From Candidatus Manganitrophaceae bacterium (GTDB lineage Bacteria; Nitrospirota; Nitrospiria; SBBL01; JAADHI01), in contig JAADHI010000056.1 in the NCBI GenBank assembly GCA_013151935.1, positions 1 to 42,015 of the forward strand: a DNA stretch of 42,015 nucleotides, in the 5' to 3' direction. A program made the position numbers and the translations under genes. The notes under the pieces were generated by a model, which did no database searches, was not told the origin of the DNA, and saw only the letters and a program-made list of their open reading frames with translations. Below are positions 6,951-15,714 of the stretch, piece by piece; positions within the stretch are counted from its first letter, which is position 1, and each line of letters opens with the position of its first letter.

Positions 6951-8054
6951 ATGCTAAATGATTCAGATCTTTTGTATATGAAACGTGCGCTTCGTCTTGC
7001 GAAAAAAGGCCGGGGTCACACAGCCCCTAATCCCATGGTGGGTGCTGTCATAGTGCTTCAGGGAAAGATTGTGGGGGAAGGTTATCATCATGCGGCTGGA
7101 AAAGCCCACGCGGAAATATTGGCCCTAGAAGCTGCCGGGGAATTGTCCAAAGGGGCAACACTTTACACGACACTTGAGCCTTGTTGTCATACAAAAAAAA
7201 GGACGCCTCCCTGTACCGAAGCCCTCATAAAAAGTGGTGTTGTGAGAGTGGTTTCGGCAATGAACGACCCAAACCCCAGGGTATCAGGGAAGGGCTTCAA
7301 ACAACTTAAAGATGCAGGGATTCAGGTGGAGCAGGGTTTGCTTCGTGAAGCAGCAGAGGTTCTGAATGAAGTTTTTATAAAAAATATGGAAACAGGTCAG
7401 CCCTTTGTAACCCTGAAGGCGGCGATGACTTTAGACGGCCGCATCGCAACGGCATCGGGTGAATCCAAATGGATTAGTGGGGAGAGGGCACGTCTTGAAG
7501 TGGATAGGCTGCGTGCCGAGGCTGATGGCGTTTTGGTGGGTATTGGCACGGTGCTGGCTGATGATCCCATGCTCAGGCTTCGGAAAACGAAGGGCAAAAA
7601 TCCGATACGTGTCGTCCTTGATCCCCATTTAAAAATACCCCTTTCTGCTCGATTGGTGGAGACGGCTCGGGAGACCCCAACAGTCATCTTAACGACAGAG
7701 GCGGCCGCAGCTTCACAAGGCAAGGCCTTGGAGCGAAAGGGTGTGCTTGTCCGAAAAATCGCACTCCAAGGAAAAGAGATGCCCTTTAAGGTTATTTTGC
7801 ATGATTTGGCCAAGCAGGGGATCACGCATCTATTGGTCGAAGGAGGGGGGGGCGTGAATGGTATTGCCTTGCGTTCAGGCTGTGTGGATCGTGTCATTTT
7901 TTATATCTCACCACGGTTTTTATGTGGTGCGGATGCAAAGGGCGTGGTAACAGGGACGGCCCTGCCCAGTCTTGCCTTGGCTCCCACCCTTAAAAATATG
8001 ACGGTGCGGCGTATGGGAAACGACATTCGGATTGAGGGGCGACTGGGAAAATAA
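6951..8054 (+). CDS. ribD: Bifunctional riboflavin biosynthesis deaminase/reductase
   Basis: This 367-residue enzyme performs the second and third steps after GTP cyclohydrolase II in riboflavin synthesis: deamination of the diaminopyrimidine, then NADPH-dependent reduction of the ribosyl side chain. The N-terminal cytidine-deaminase-like half shows APNPMVGAV, the zinc motif HAE (residues 53-55) and EPCCHTKKRTPPC (zinc Cys around 78 and 88). The reductase half begins near residue 147 with TLKAAMTLDGRIA and SKWISGERARLEVDRLRAEAD, and ends with the LVEGGGGVNG cofactor-region motif. The start fits the family: about ten residues before the first helix. No ribosome site precedes it, consistent with the adjacent promoter. 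The reading direction and a later ribE suggest one riboflavin operon interrupted by an esterase gene. Confidence 0.96.
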   Translation: MLNDSDLLYMKRALRLAKKGRGHTAPNPMVGAVIVLQGKIVGEGYHHAAGKAHAEILALEAAGELSKGATLYTTLEPCCHTKKRTPPCTEALIKSGVVRVVSAMNDPNPRVSGKGFKQLKDAGIQVEQGLLREAAEVLNEVFIKNMETGQPFVTLKAAMTLDGRIATASGESKWISGERARLEVDRLRAEADGVLVGIGTVLADDPMLRLRKTKGKNPIRVVLDPHLKIPLSARLVETARETPTVILTTEAAAASQGKALERKGVLVRKIALQGKEMPFKVILHDLAKQGITHLLVEGGGGVNGIALRSGCVDRVIFYISPRFLCGADAKGVVTGTALPSLALAPTLKNMTVRRMGNDIRIEGRLGK

Positions 8055-8133
8055 GTTTTTTCGGGATCATCAAGACTTTGCATAAGCTATACTTGGGATA
8101 GAGATGACGCACTTTAATCGAGGGGGGATGGCA

Positions 8134-9429
8134 ATGATTAAAAGGATCAGTTTGTTTTTCATGACCTTCATGGTTTTTTTGAGTGCGACCGTCGATGTGA
8201 ACGCGAAGACGGCCTCCAGTACGACGGAGGACTTCAATCTTGTTGTGCAACAGTACCTGCTCTCAAATGATGCCGCGCAGTCGGCGGTTTTTTTAAAAGA
8301 AGTGCTGGCGTATCCGGCGCTTACAATATCAAACTTGGAAGATGCCATAAAAACAGGACGGGTTTATCCTGCAAAGCCTTCTACTGGATTTTTGCATAAA
8401 TCGATTGAAGTGGCAGGCTTCAAAATGAGCTACGCCATGCATGTTCCTCCAAATTATGATGTTAAAAAAAGTTATCCCTTGATTGTTTGTTTGCACGGGG
8501 CGGGTTTTGTGGGAGATTCTTATATCGACCGCTGGCAGTCTCGTTTGGGATCGGATGTCATTTTGGTTTGCCCAACGATTCAGGGTGGAGCCTGGTGGTC
8601 TCCGCAGGGAGAAAATCTAGTTTTGGATGTGATGGATGCGGTTTCTTCTGAATATCATGTCGATCCCGAAAAAGTTTTTTTGACGGGCATGTCGAATGGG
8701 GGCATTGGGGTTTACTTGGTCGGCATGTTTCACGCGGATCGTTTCGCGGCGATCGCACCCATGGCTGGGGGGATTCCCAATGAGATTTTTCCTTTTTTAA
8801 AAAATTTTTCCGCGACGGGAATTTATATTATTCATGGTGCACACGATCAAGTCATGCCCGTGCGGCTTTCGCAAGAGTTGAGCGCTTATCTTGAGGATGC
8901 GGAAATTCCCCACACCTACCGCGAACATGGCAAGGAACATCCTCGGGCCGGTGGTCATTTTTTCCCAAGAGAAGAATTGCCTGCACTGGTGAAGTGGTTT
9001 AATGGGCAGCGTCGCATTGCAACACCTGTCCGGATTGAATCGGTTCGGGATGTGAATCACTTGGCTCCGTTTTATTGGACACAAATCAATCAAATCTCAG
9101 GCAAAGTTGCGGATGTGCAGAAATCTCTTTTTAATAACGATGAGGTTGAGTTGGTCAAAAACGGCTCTTTTGCCAGCCTGACGACTGAAGTCGAGGGCAA
9201 TACCGTAAATGTTGAAAGTGCGCGTGTGGGGAAGTTCACGCTTTTTTTTAACAATCGCCTGGTTGATTTCTCCAAACCCGTGCGTGTTGTGGTGAATGGG
9301 AAAACGTATTTTGAGGGGCGATTGACAGAAAGCCCGGCGTTCTTACTGGAGGAAGCCAAACGTCGGGGGGACGGTGTGTCTTTTTATGCGGCCTCCGTCC
9401 AGATTGATTTGTCTAAAGAAAAACACTAA
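8134..9429 (+). CDS. Secreted alpha/beta hydrolase (esterase or peptidase-like)
   Basis: Start chosen at ATG 8134, six bases after a run of GAGGGGGG; upstream ATGs at 8104 and 8128 are in frame but badly spaced. Residues 1-25 form a Sec signal peptide ending near VNAKT. The alpha/beta-hydrolase core shows LIVCLHGAGFVGDSY (oxyanion region), the nucleophile elbow TGMSNGG, IHGAHDQVMPV (Asp) and RAGGHFF (His), as in predicted secreted peptidases/esterases of the COG4099 type and PHB-depolymerase-like enzymes. A C-terminal beta-rich domain of about 110 residues contains LVDFSKPVRVVVNGKTYFEG, likely an Ig-like accessory domain. Substrate unknown. It sits between ribD and ribE, with 12 bases to ribE, so it is probably co-transcribed. 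Confidence 0.85.
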   Translation: MIKRISLFFMTFMVFLSATVDVNAKTASSTTEDFNLVVQQYLLSNDAAQSAVFLKEVLAYPALTISNLEDAIKTGRVYPAKPSTGFLHKSIEVAGFKMSYAMHVPPNYDVKKSYPLIVCLHGAGFVGDSYIDRWQSRLGSDVILVCPTIQGGAWWSPQGENLVLDVMDAVSSEYHVDPEKVFLTGMSNGGIGVYLVGMFHADRFAAIAPMAGGIPNEIFPFLKNFSATGIYIIHGAHDQVMPVRLSQELSAYLEDAEIPHTYREHGKEHPRAGGHFFPREELPALVKWFNGQRRIATPVRIESVRDVNHLAPFYWTQINQISGKVADVQKSLFNNDEVELVKNGSFASLTTEVEGNTVNVESARVGKFTLFFNNRLVDFSKPVRVVVNGKTYFEGRLTESPAFLLEEAKRRGDGVSFYAASVQIDLSKEKH

Positions 9430-9441
9430 ATAAGGGGTGGC

Positions 9442-10056
9442 ATGTTTACTGGAATCATCGAAGAAATGGGGCGCGTTGAAACCTTTGTCGAAGAAGGCGA
9501 AATGCATCGTTTGAGCATTACAGCAAAGGAGGTCATGGAAGGGCTGACAACAGGCGAGAGTGTGACGATTAACGGGGCCTGCATGACCGTGCTCAATTTG
9601 ACGGAAAATCGTTTTTCCTGTGATGTTTCCCCCGAAACGCGTCGCTTGACGAACTTGGGAGATTTAAAATCTGGAGATTCGGTTAATCTTGAACGGGCAA
9701 TGTGTTTGAATGATCGTCTGGGAGGACATATGGTTTCAGGGCATGTCGAAGGTCTTGGCCAAATCGTCTCAAAAAGACCTTCGGAGAATGCAATCCTCAT
9801 GACGATAGAGGTGCCGCCTCAAGTCCTGAAATATTGTGTGTCAAAAGGCTCAATTGCCCTTGATGGTGTGAGCATGACCATTAACCGGATTTCTGAAAAA
9901 GGCCTGGAAATCTGTATGATTCCTCATACGGCTAAAATGACGACTTTGGGCATTAAGATGCTTGGGGAAAGCCTAAACGTGGAAAGTGATTTGATTGGCC
10001 GCTATGTTGCGAGACTGCTGGAAGGTGGGCTTGTGAGGACCCCTTACGCGACATAA
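9442..10056 (+). CDS. ribE: Riboflavin synthase, alpha subunit
   Basis: The 204-residue protein joins two 6,7-dimethyl-8-ribityllumazine molecules to give riboflavin. It has the family's MFTGIIEEMG start and two lumazine-binding repeats: the first with SVTINGACMTVL and FSCDVSPETRRLTNL, the second from about residue 93 with LGGHMVSGHVEG, SIALDGVSMTI and IPHTAKMTTLG. An AAGGGG ribosome site precedes the ATG. It lies 12 bases after the esterase gene. The C-terminus is standard in length and overlaps the convergent phosphatase gene by 13 bases. The lumazine synthase (ribH) and ribBA genes are not in the window. Confidence 0.96.
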   Translation: MFTGIIEEMGRVETFVEEGEMHRLSITAKEVMEGLTTGESVTINGACMTVLNLTENRFSCDVSPETRRLTNLGDLKSGDSVNLERAMCLNDRLGGHMVSGHVEGLGQIVSKRPSENAILMTIEVPPQVLKYCVSKGSIALDGVSMTINRISEKGLEICMIPHTAKMTTLGIKMLGESLNVESDLIGRYVARLLEGGLVRTPYAT

Positions 10057-10784
10057 GAGAGCAATAACACCGTAATATTATCTTCTCCCCCCGCCTGAAT
10101 GGCCTTTTGAATCAGGTTTTTGCTGGCGGCATCCAGGTCTTCGCTTTCTTCAACGATCTGACACATGTCAGCACTGCTCAATTTATTGCTTAACCCATCG
10201 GAGCAAAGTAGGTAGGTATCTCCAATTTGTGGTGTACGCGAGCAGACTTCTACTGCGACTTCTGGGCCTGTTCCTATGGCTCGGCTTAAGACGTGTTTTT
10301 GTGGGTGATGTTCCGCCGCTTCTGGTGTAAGCAAGCCTTTTTTGACATAGTCATTGACCATGGAGTGGTCGTGTGTTAACTGCTCAATGGTATCGTTTCG
10401 GAGTAGGTAGAGACGGCTGTCCCCCACAAAGCCCACGATGGATTCTTCTTGGTTTGCGAGCAGGGCAACAACGGTTGTGCCCATGCCATTGAGCTTTGGA
10501 TCAGAATTCCCTGTTTTGAAAATTTGAAGATTGGCATACGAAATGGCTTTTGAGAGGCGTTCTTTGTTGTCCTGTGGTTCCCCTGAGGAGGCGATTTCCG
10601 CCGTTTTTCTGAAGTAACTTTCGATCTGATCAACGACCATTTTACTGGCCACTTCTCCCGCGGCGTGCCCCCCCATGCCATCTGCAACGACAAAAAGATC
10701 TAAGTTGTGAAACAGCCCAAAGCTATCTTCGTTCGACGCACGGACACAACCGACATCACTCATTCCTGACGTAACGATCCTCAT
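10044..10784 (-). CDS. PP2C-type serine/threonine protein phosphatase
   Basis: Start chosen at ATG 10784 (MRIVTSGMSDVG); an upstream GTG would add 14 residues without homology or a ribosome site. The 246-residue protein has the full set of PPM-family motifs: RASNEDSFG, VVADGMGGHAAGE, MGTTVVALL, FVGDSRLYLL, LTHDHSMV, LLCSDGLSN and GGEDNITVLLL, so both metal-binding Asp residues (DGMGG, CSDG) and the closing GGEDN are present. It is a single soluble domain like Stp1/PrpC and would remove phosphate from Ser/Thr kinase substrates; no partner kinase is in the window. It is convergent with ribE. Confidence 0.93.
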   Translation of the reverse strand: MRIVTSGMSDVGCVRASNEDSFGLFHNLDLFVVADGMGGHAAGEVASKMVVDQIESYFRKTAEIASSGEPQDNKERLSKAISYANLQIFKTGNSDPKLNGMGTTVVALLANQEESIVGFVGDSRLYLLRNDTIEQLTHDHSMVNDYVKKGLLTPEAAEHHPQKHVLSRAIGTGPEVAVEVCSRTPQIGDTYLLCSDGLSNKLSSADMCQIVEESEDLDAASKNLIQKAIQAGGEDNITVLLLSYVA

Positions 10785-11001
10785 CGTATTCAACCTTTCT
10801 GCTGTTGGGTGTTGTGTAGAGATCACAGGGGTAATCGCGTAAGTTTATAAAAATTAGCCTATACTTGTCTACTGTAATATGTCCACATCTATTGCTCGGA
10901 AAGTATTCGACTCAATTATGCCAACTGGGATGTTTTTGTGAGAGCCTTGCTGGGGTTTTTATGATGAACCGAATTGTCTTATTTTTGATTAGCCAATACT
11001 T

Positions 11002-11139
11002 TTATGCGTCATCTTTGTCGATCTCGGACTTCCTGGTCTCTTCCGATTTCTTTTTTGTTTTTTCGAGCAATTCTTGATTCAGTTTATAGAAGTATTCTTC
11101 TTCCTTGCTGTAGCCCTGTTTTTTTAGGTCATCCTCCAA
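11002..11139 (-). CDS. 45-residue conserved-looking charged protein downstream of tolC-like gene
   Basis: I place the start at TTG 11139, eight bases after an AAGGA ribosome site and 16 bases after the tolC-like stop. A longer frame starting at ATG 11208 would overlap that gene by 53 bases. The product (EDDLKKQGYSKEEEYFYKLN, then QELLEKTKKKSEETRK) is a single charged amphipathic helix. It resembles small proteins with a GYSxEEEYFYxxNxEL pattern that I recall as hypothetical proteins, but I cannot name the family. The 218 bases between it and the phosphatase start hold nothing else I can support. Confidence 0.5.
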   Translation of the reverse strand: MEDDLKKQGYSKEEEYFYKLNQELLEKTKKKSEETRKSEIDKDDA

Positions 11140-11155
11140 GGTCGTAGTCCTTTTT

Positions 11156-12667
11156 TTATCTTGAAATGGTTTCGATTTGGTATTTTTCCCCAAGGGTGCC
11201 GGTGACATGGCTCAAGTTTGCGAGCGATTTATTATAGTCTATGGTGGCTTTGAGTGCATTGCCTTTGGCATCGGCAAGGTCGTCCTGAAATTCGAGCAGG
11301 TCATGGCTGCTGAGCAGGCCCAGTTTAAAGCGTTCATTACCCGCTGAAAGTTTTTCTTTTGCGAGTAGTTGTGCACGTTTTGTCGCTTTAATGCGTTGTA
11401 AGTCCGTTTTGACACGTCGCAGGCCTTCCTTTGTCTCACGCGTAATTTCTTGAATACGTTTTTTTTGATCAAACATGGCCTGTTTTAATTTGATGTGTTC
11501 TCGTTGCAAGTCTGCACGCGCTGCATGATTACCAATCGGAAATGAGAGGATCAGGCCTGCTTCCCATTGATTAAAACTGCCGGATGTCAGTTGCTCTCTT
11601 TCATCTGGAAAATCTTTCCCTAGACCACTTAGGCCGAGGCTGCCAACAAGATCGAGCGAGGGCGAGAGACGGTTTTTTGCGATTTTTGTGGAAAGTCGTT
11701 GATTTTGAAGCAGGAGATGATTCTCTGCAATCTCGGGGCGTTCTGTGAGTGCTGTTTTCAGCAATAGACTGGCTTCAGTGTTTCGGGCTTTTTCCTGGGG
11801 ATGATCCGTCGGTTGAATGGGGGGTGGAGATGTCATGTTTTGTTCAGGCAGGTTCAAGAGGATTCTGAGCTCATCTTCCGTATCCTCCACGCCTTTTTTT
11901 GCGATAAAAACGGCCTCTTCGCGTGAGGCGACTGCGGCTTTAGCGACCAGGATTTCGATGGGTGGCAAAAGACCCAAATCCACCTTGGTTTGACCCGAAA
12001 TGAGTAGCTGTTTGGTCGATTCCAGGGTTTGTTGTTGGACCTGAAGGTTCTCTATTTGAAAAACCAAGTCCCAATAAGCATTGCTGACGTCTCTGATGAG
12101 ACGGCTTATTTCAGATTCAAAAACGGCTTGAGAAATTGCGATATTTGTATTGGCCAGACGCAAGGGGCCTTCCGTCATTTCTGATCCAAAATCTTTTAGC
12201 AAGGGCTGGGTAAAAGAGAAAATAAGATCTCCGTTAAAAGTCGGGTTGACCGATTGAAAAGAAGCGCTTGATCTGAATTGCCGGAAGTTGAGGTCAGCAC
12301 TTCCCCCTGTACGGAAGCGCTGTTGAATTCCGGTATTGAAACGCTGACTTTCTTGAATGATACGGTTTGTCCCACTGGGACCGGTTTCAATGAGGGATCT
12401 TGAGCTGCGAACGGTGCGATTTGAGTGCAGCTCAAGAGAAAGAGTCGGATCGAATTGTGCCGCCTCCCAATTGAAGGTTGTGGTTTGCAAACGGACCTTT
12501 TCGCGTTCAACTTGGATATCAATATTGTTAATGAGTGCCGTTTTGACTGCTTGGGCCAGTGAGAAAGCTTGCGGGGGAAGCTGTGCCCGGACGGCGTATT
12601 GACCCGCAAGTGAAAGGGTGCAGTAAATAAAAAAGGAAAACAAACAGGTTTTTCCGTTTTTGTGCAT
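11156..12667 (-). CDS. TolC-family outer membrane efflux protein
   Basis: A 503-residue protein with a Sec signal peptide (residues 1-28, cleaved near VRAQL). It has two outer-membrane-efflux-protein halves: FSLAQAVKTALINNIDIQVEREKV opens the first, and a second long alpha-helical coiled-coil region runs through LLLKTALTERPEIAENHLLL and GLILSFPIGNHAARAD. The TRETKEGLRRVKTDLQRI and ALKATIDYNKSLANLSHVTG stretches are typical of the TolC tunnel helices. It would form the outer-membrane channel of a tripartite exporter or type I system. No inner-membrane pump or adaptor gene is adjacent, so it may serve distant partners. A GAGGG ribosome site lies three bases before the ATG. Confidence 0.9.
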   Translation of the reverse strand: MHKNGKTCLFSFFIYCTLSLAGQYAVRAQLPPQAFSLAQAVKTALINNIDIQVEREKVRLQTTTFNWEAAQFDPTLSLELHSNRTVRSSRSLIETGPSGTNRIIQESQRFNTGIQQRFRTGGSADLNFRQFRSSASFQSVNPTFNGDLIFSFTQPLLKDFGSEMTEGPLRLANTNIAISQAVFESEISRLIRDVSNAYWDLVFQIENLQVQQQTLESTKQLLISGQTKVDLGLLPPIEILVAKAAVASREEAVFIAKKGVEDTEDELRILLNLPEQNMTSPPPIQPTDHPQEKARNTEASLLLKTALTERPEIAENHLLLQNQRLSTKIAKNRLSPSLDLVGSLGLSGLGKDFPDEREQLTSGSFNQWEAGLILSFPIGNHAARADLQREHIKLKQAMFDQKKRIQEITRETKEGLRRVKTDLQRIKATKRAQLLAKEKLSAGNERFKLGLLSSHDLLEFQDDLADAKGNALKATIDYNKSLANLSHVTGTLGEKYQIETISR

Positions 12668-12861
12668 GATCCCTCTGGGCTTGCTGAAGCGTTTGAAACG
12701 CCTTCTTAATTTACGTATGAATGTTTAGTCAATTTCTCTTCCACGGAGAAGAATATCAAAAGCAAGATGAACTTTCAATTTGTCCTACTGGCGCTGGTTT
12801 CTCCGGTGCTTCTGTCTGGTTTTTTGCAGAGATTAAGGTGATCTTTCGTGATAAAAAGAAG

Positions 12862-12891
12862 TTGTCTTAATTCTGAGTAGGGTGCTATAAT
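12862..12891 (+). promoter_or_regulatory. Promoter of the PCP_red operon
   Basis: TTGTCT (12862-12867), an 18-base spacer and a perfect TATAAT (12886-12891). The predicted leader is about 70 bases before the first gene at 12968, which has a GGGGGAG ribosome site. The divergent gap 12668-12967 holds no other feature I can support. Confidence 0.65.
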
Positions 12892-12967
12892 CCGAAAAAT
12901 TTTCTCGCGATCCAGCGTTATTTTAGACCTAGCTAAGGATGAGATTAAAGAAGGGGGAGTTCAGTCT

Positions 12968-15679
12968 ATGTACAAGTCAATCTATATCCCGGTGGACAAC
13001 TCGGATTTTTCAAATACGGCGATCGACATTGGGATGACTCTGGCCCAGAAATTTGGGTCAAAGGTCATTGGCAGCCATGCTTATGCTGCAAAACTACATG
13101 ATAAGCGCTTCAAGCAAATGGAGGCTGGCTTGCCTGAAGAGTATCATGATGAAAATGAGTTGGAGCGTCAGCGCAAAATTCACGACTCTTTGATTACGCG
13201 GGGCTTGGAAATCATTACCGATTCCTATCTTGACATTATTGATCAAAAGGCCAGCGAAAGTAATGTGCCTGTCGAGCGGGTTTCTCTCGAAGGAAAGAAT
13301 TATAAAGTCCTGGTCGAAGACATCGTTAAAAATGGCTACGACTTGGTGATTTTAGGTGCGCTCGGTGTGGGTGCGGTCAAAGAAAGTTTAATTGGTAGTG
13401 TCACAGAGCGGACGATTCGTCGTGTCCGGCAATCGGATATTTTTGTGGTTAAGGAACCGACACTTTCGATTCCAGAAAATATGAAAAACCGAAAAATTGT
13501 TGTCGCTGTAGATGGCAGCCATCATTCCTTTGGTGGCTTCAAAACGGGATTGGCGCTTGCAAAGGCCTATGATCTGCCTTTGGATATTGTTTCGGCTTTT
13601 GATCCTTATTATCACTATGCGGTCTTTAATTCGATTTCAGGTGTCCTAAATGAAGAAGCGGGTAAGGTTTTCCGTTTTAAAGAACAAGAAAAATTACACG
13701 AAGATGTGATCGATTCGGGGCTTGCGAAAATTTATCAAAGCCATCTTGAGGTCTGCACAACACTTGCAAAAGAGGAGGGGGTGAAGATCAGTACCTCTCT
13801 CTTGGATGGCAAGCCTTTTGAAAAAGTGTTGCAATACGTCAAAAAAGAAAAACCTTGGTTGTTGATCGTCGGTCGTATTGGGGTGCATTCTGATAGCGAC
13901 ATGGATGTGGGGAGCAACTCTGAGAACCTGGTGCGCATGGCCCCTTGCAATGTCCTGATTTCCAACAAAACGTATATGCCACCCATTGACGCGATTGCTG
14001 AATATACGGTGGCTTGGACAGAAGAAGCCTCAAAACGCATGGAAAAAGTGCCGATCTTTGCGCGCGGTGTGGCCAAAACCGCCGTTTATCGTTATGCCGT
14101 CGAAAAAGGGTATTCCATCATTACGAACTCTGTTGTGGATGCTGCGATGGGTGACATCCTGCCGCAATCTTCCATCGACATGATGAAAAATATGGGCAAA
14201 ACCTTAGACGAAAAAGGCATTGACCGAAACAAAATGAAGGCCGATGATGCTGTCGTCGAAAGTTTAAAAAGTGGTGGTATTGCAGGGATGATGACGAATA
14301 TCGTCAAAGATCGTGATACCGAACGTGCCGAAAGTTATGACGAAAAAGCGAAAAATGATTTTTATGTTTGCAGCAACTGTGGTTATACGGCAAAAGGGGC
14401 AAAACCTGTCGAGTGTCCGATTTGCAGCGCAGACAGTGAGTCCTTTAACTTTTTGGATAAATCGCTCTTTGAGTCGGCAGCCAAGGCAGAAGGCGGACTT
14501 TCTTTGGAAGTCGGCTACGATGGTGTGCCTTTGAATTGGACGGAAGATGCAAAAAACACACTACGAGCAGTTCCTGCGGGTTTTGAGCGTCGTCGGGCAA
14601 AGGCAAAAGTTGAAAAGACCGCGCGAAAAATGGGGTTTCAAACCATTGCAAATGAGTTTGCAATTCGCATGATTAAAGGGCTTGATGAGATGCTGGACGA
14701 GGGTGTTGAAATTGGAGGAAATGCGATTTCAAAGGCCGTCAGCCAAATGAAAGCTGAAAAAGAGGCCGCGCAAAAACCCGAAGTTACCAAAGCCAAACCG
14801 ACAAAACCTCAGTTTACCTGGAGTGATGAAGGCATGGCGCGTATTGAGCGTGTGCCAGTGGGTTTTATGCGGGACGCGACTCGTCAGCACATTGAAAACT
14901 ATGCATTTTCCAATGATATTACACATATGACGCTTGAGGTTGTGGAAGCGGGAATTGAAAAGGCAACCTCTGAAATGGAAGCAGTGCTTTCTGGCGCGTC
15001 CAGTTTAGACGAAATTAAAAAACAAATGGCCAAAATGGCGGGGAGTGACGACGCGGTATCTGAAAACGAGAAGCCGCTGCACTTCTGTGGGATGTGTGGA
15101 CATGTTGTGCGAAACCTCCCGGAATCCTGTCCTGTTTGCGAAGCGAAAAGTGCCCGTTTTGTCCTGATGCGTGAAGAGATTGATTATTTTATCTGCATGG
15201 TTTGTAGTCTTGTTTCAGAAGAAAACGCGCCGGAGCCGTGTTCGCTTTGTGGTGCGGGAGGTGAATACGGGCTAAAGCTTGAGCGAAAAGAAAGTCTCGT
15301 TAAGGATGAGGCACAAATGTCTTGGACGGAAGCAGGCACAGCGATTTTGAGAGAAATTCCAGAGGGTTTCATGAGAGATATGACCCGTTGGCGTATTGAG
15401 GCCGATGCCCGAAAAAAGGGTGTGTACCAGATTGACCCTTCGGTCGTGCAGGCAAAATACACGCAGTGGACGCAGGTCTCTAAAAAAGTTGAACGGCGTC
15501 TTTCATGGGATGATGAGGCGATCACGCGGATTTCACGTATTCCTTCTTTTGTTAGAGGGACTGTTGTGCAGGAGATTGAATCCTGTGCTGATGAAAAGAA
15601 TCTGACACATGTGACCGTAACATTACTCGATGAAGTGACTGAACGCTGGGCCGAAACAATGCGTCGCCAGGGATTCTAA
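12968..15679 (+). CDS. Tandem universal-stress protein fused to five PCP_red domains and three rubredoxin-like knuckles
   Basis: A 903-residue soluble mosaic. Two universal-stress (Usp) domains, about 1-170 and 176-335, each keep the nucleotide-binding signature: GALGVGAVKESLIGSV and GRIGVHSDSDMDVGSN. Five PCP_red-type domains follow (Trp at 350, 524, 618, 786, 847), each of the form W-x3-A/G-x3-(6 to 8)-P-x-F-R and then a charged helix. This is the domain that ends subunit B of light-independent protochlorophyllide reductase. Three C-x2-C...C-x2-C knuckles start at Cys 468, 707 and 743 and resemble the rubredoxin-like end of rubrerythrin; they could hold iron or zinc. It is the first gene of the operon, 35 bases before the radical SAM gene. 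Function unknown; an ATP-sensing redox scaffold is inference. Domain calls are by eye. Confidence 0.88.
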   Translation: MYKSIYIPVDNSDFSNTAIDIGMTLAQKFGSKVIGSHAYAAKLHDKRFKQMEAGLPEEYHDENELERQRKIHDSLITRGLEIITDSYLDIIDQKASESNVPVERVSLEGKNYKVLVEDIVKNGYDLVILGALGVGAVKESLIGSVTERTIRRVRQSDIFVVKEPTLSIPENMKNRKIVVAVDGSHHSFGGFKTGLALAKAYDLPLDIVSAFDPYYHYAVFNSISGVLNEEAGKVFRFKEQEKLHEDVIDSGLAKIYQSHLEVCTTLAKEEGVKISTSLLDGKPFEKVLQYVKKEKPWLLIVGRIGVHSDSDMDVGSNSENLVRMAPCNVLISNKTYMPPIDAIAEYTVAWTEEASKRMEKVPIFARGVAKTAVYRYAVEKGYSIITNSVVDAAMGDILPQSSIDMMKNMGKTLDEKGIDRNKMKADDAVVESLKSGGIAGMMTNIVKDRDTERAESYDEKAKNDFYVCSNCGYTAKGAKPVECPICSADSESFNFLDKSLFESAAKAEGGLSLEVGYDGVPLNWTEDAKNTLRAVPAGFERRRAKAKVEKTARKMGFQTIANEFAIRMIKGLDEMLDEGVEIGGNAISKAVSQMKAEKEAAQKPEVTKAKPTKPQFTWSDEGMARIERVPVGFMRDATRQHIENYAFSNDITHMTLEVVEAGIEKATSEMEAVLSGASSLDEIKKQMAKMAGSDDAVSENEKPLHFCGMCGHVVRNLPESCPVCEAKSARFVLMREEIDYFICMVCSLVSEENAPEPCSLCGAGGEYGLKLERKESLVKDEAQMSWTEAGTAILREIPEGFMRDMTRWRIEADARKKGVYQIDPSVVQAKYTQWTQVSKKVERRLSWDDEAITRISRIPSFVRGTVVQEIESCADEKNLTHVTVTLLDEVTERWAETMRRQGF

Positions 15680-15714
15680 AATGATGAAGCCGGTTTTAAG
15701 AGCAGGTCAATAAT

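Noticed and set aside
10865-11077. 70-residue plus ORF between phosphatase and small protein
   Set aside because: Hydrophobic low-complexity text with no ribosome site or domain; overlaps the small protein on the other strand.
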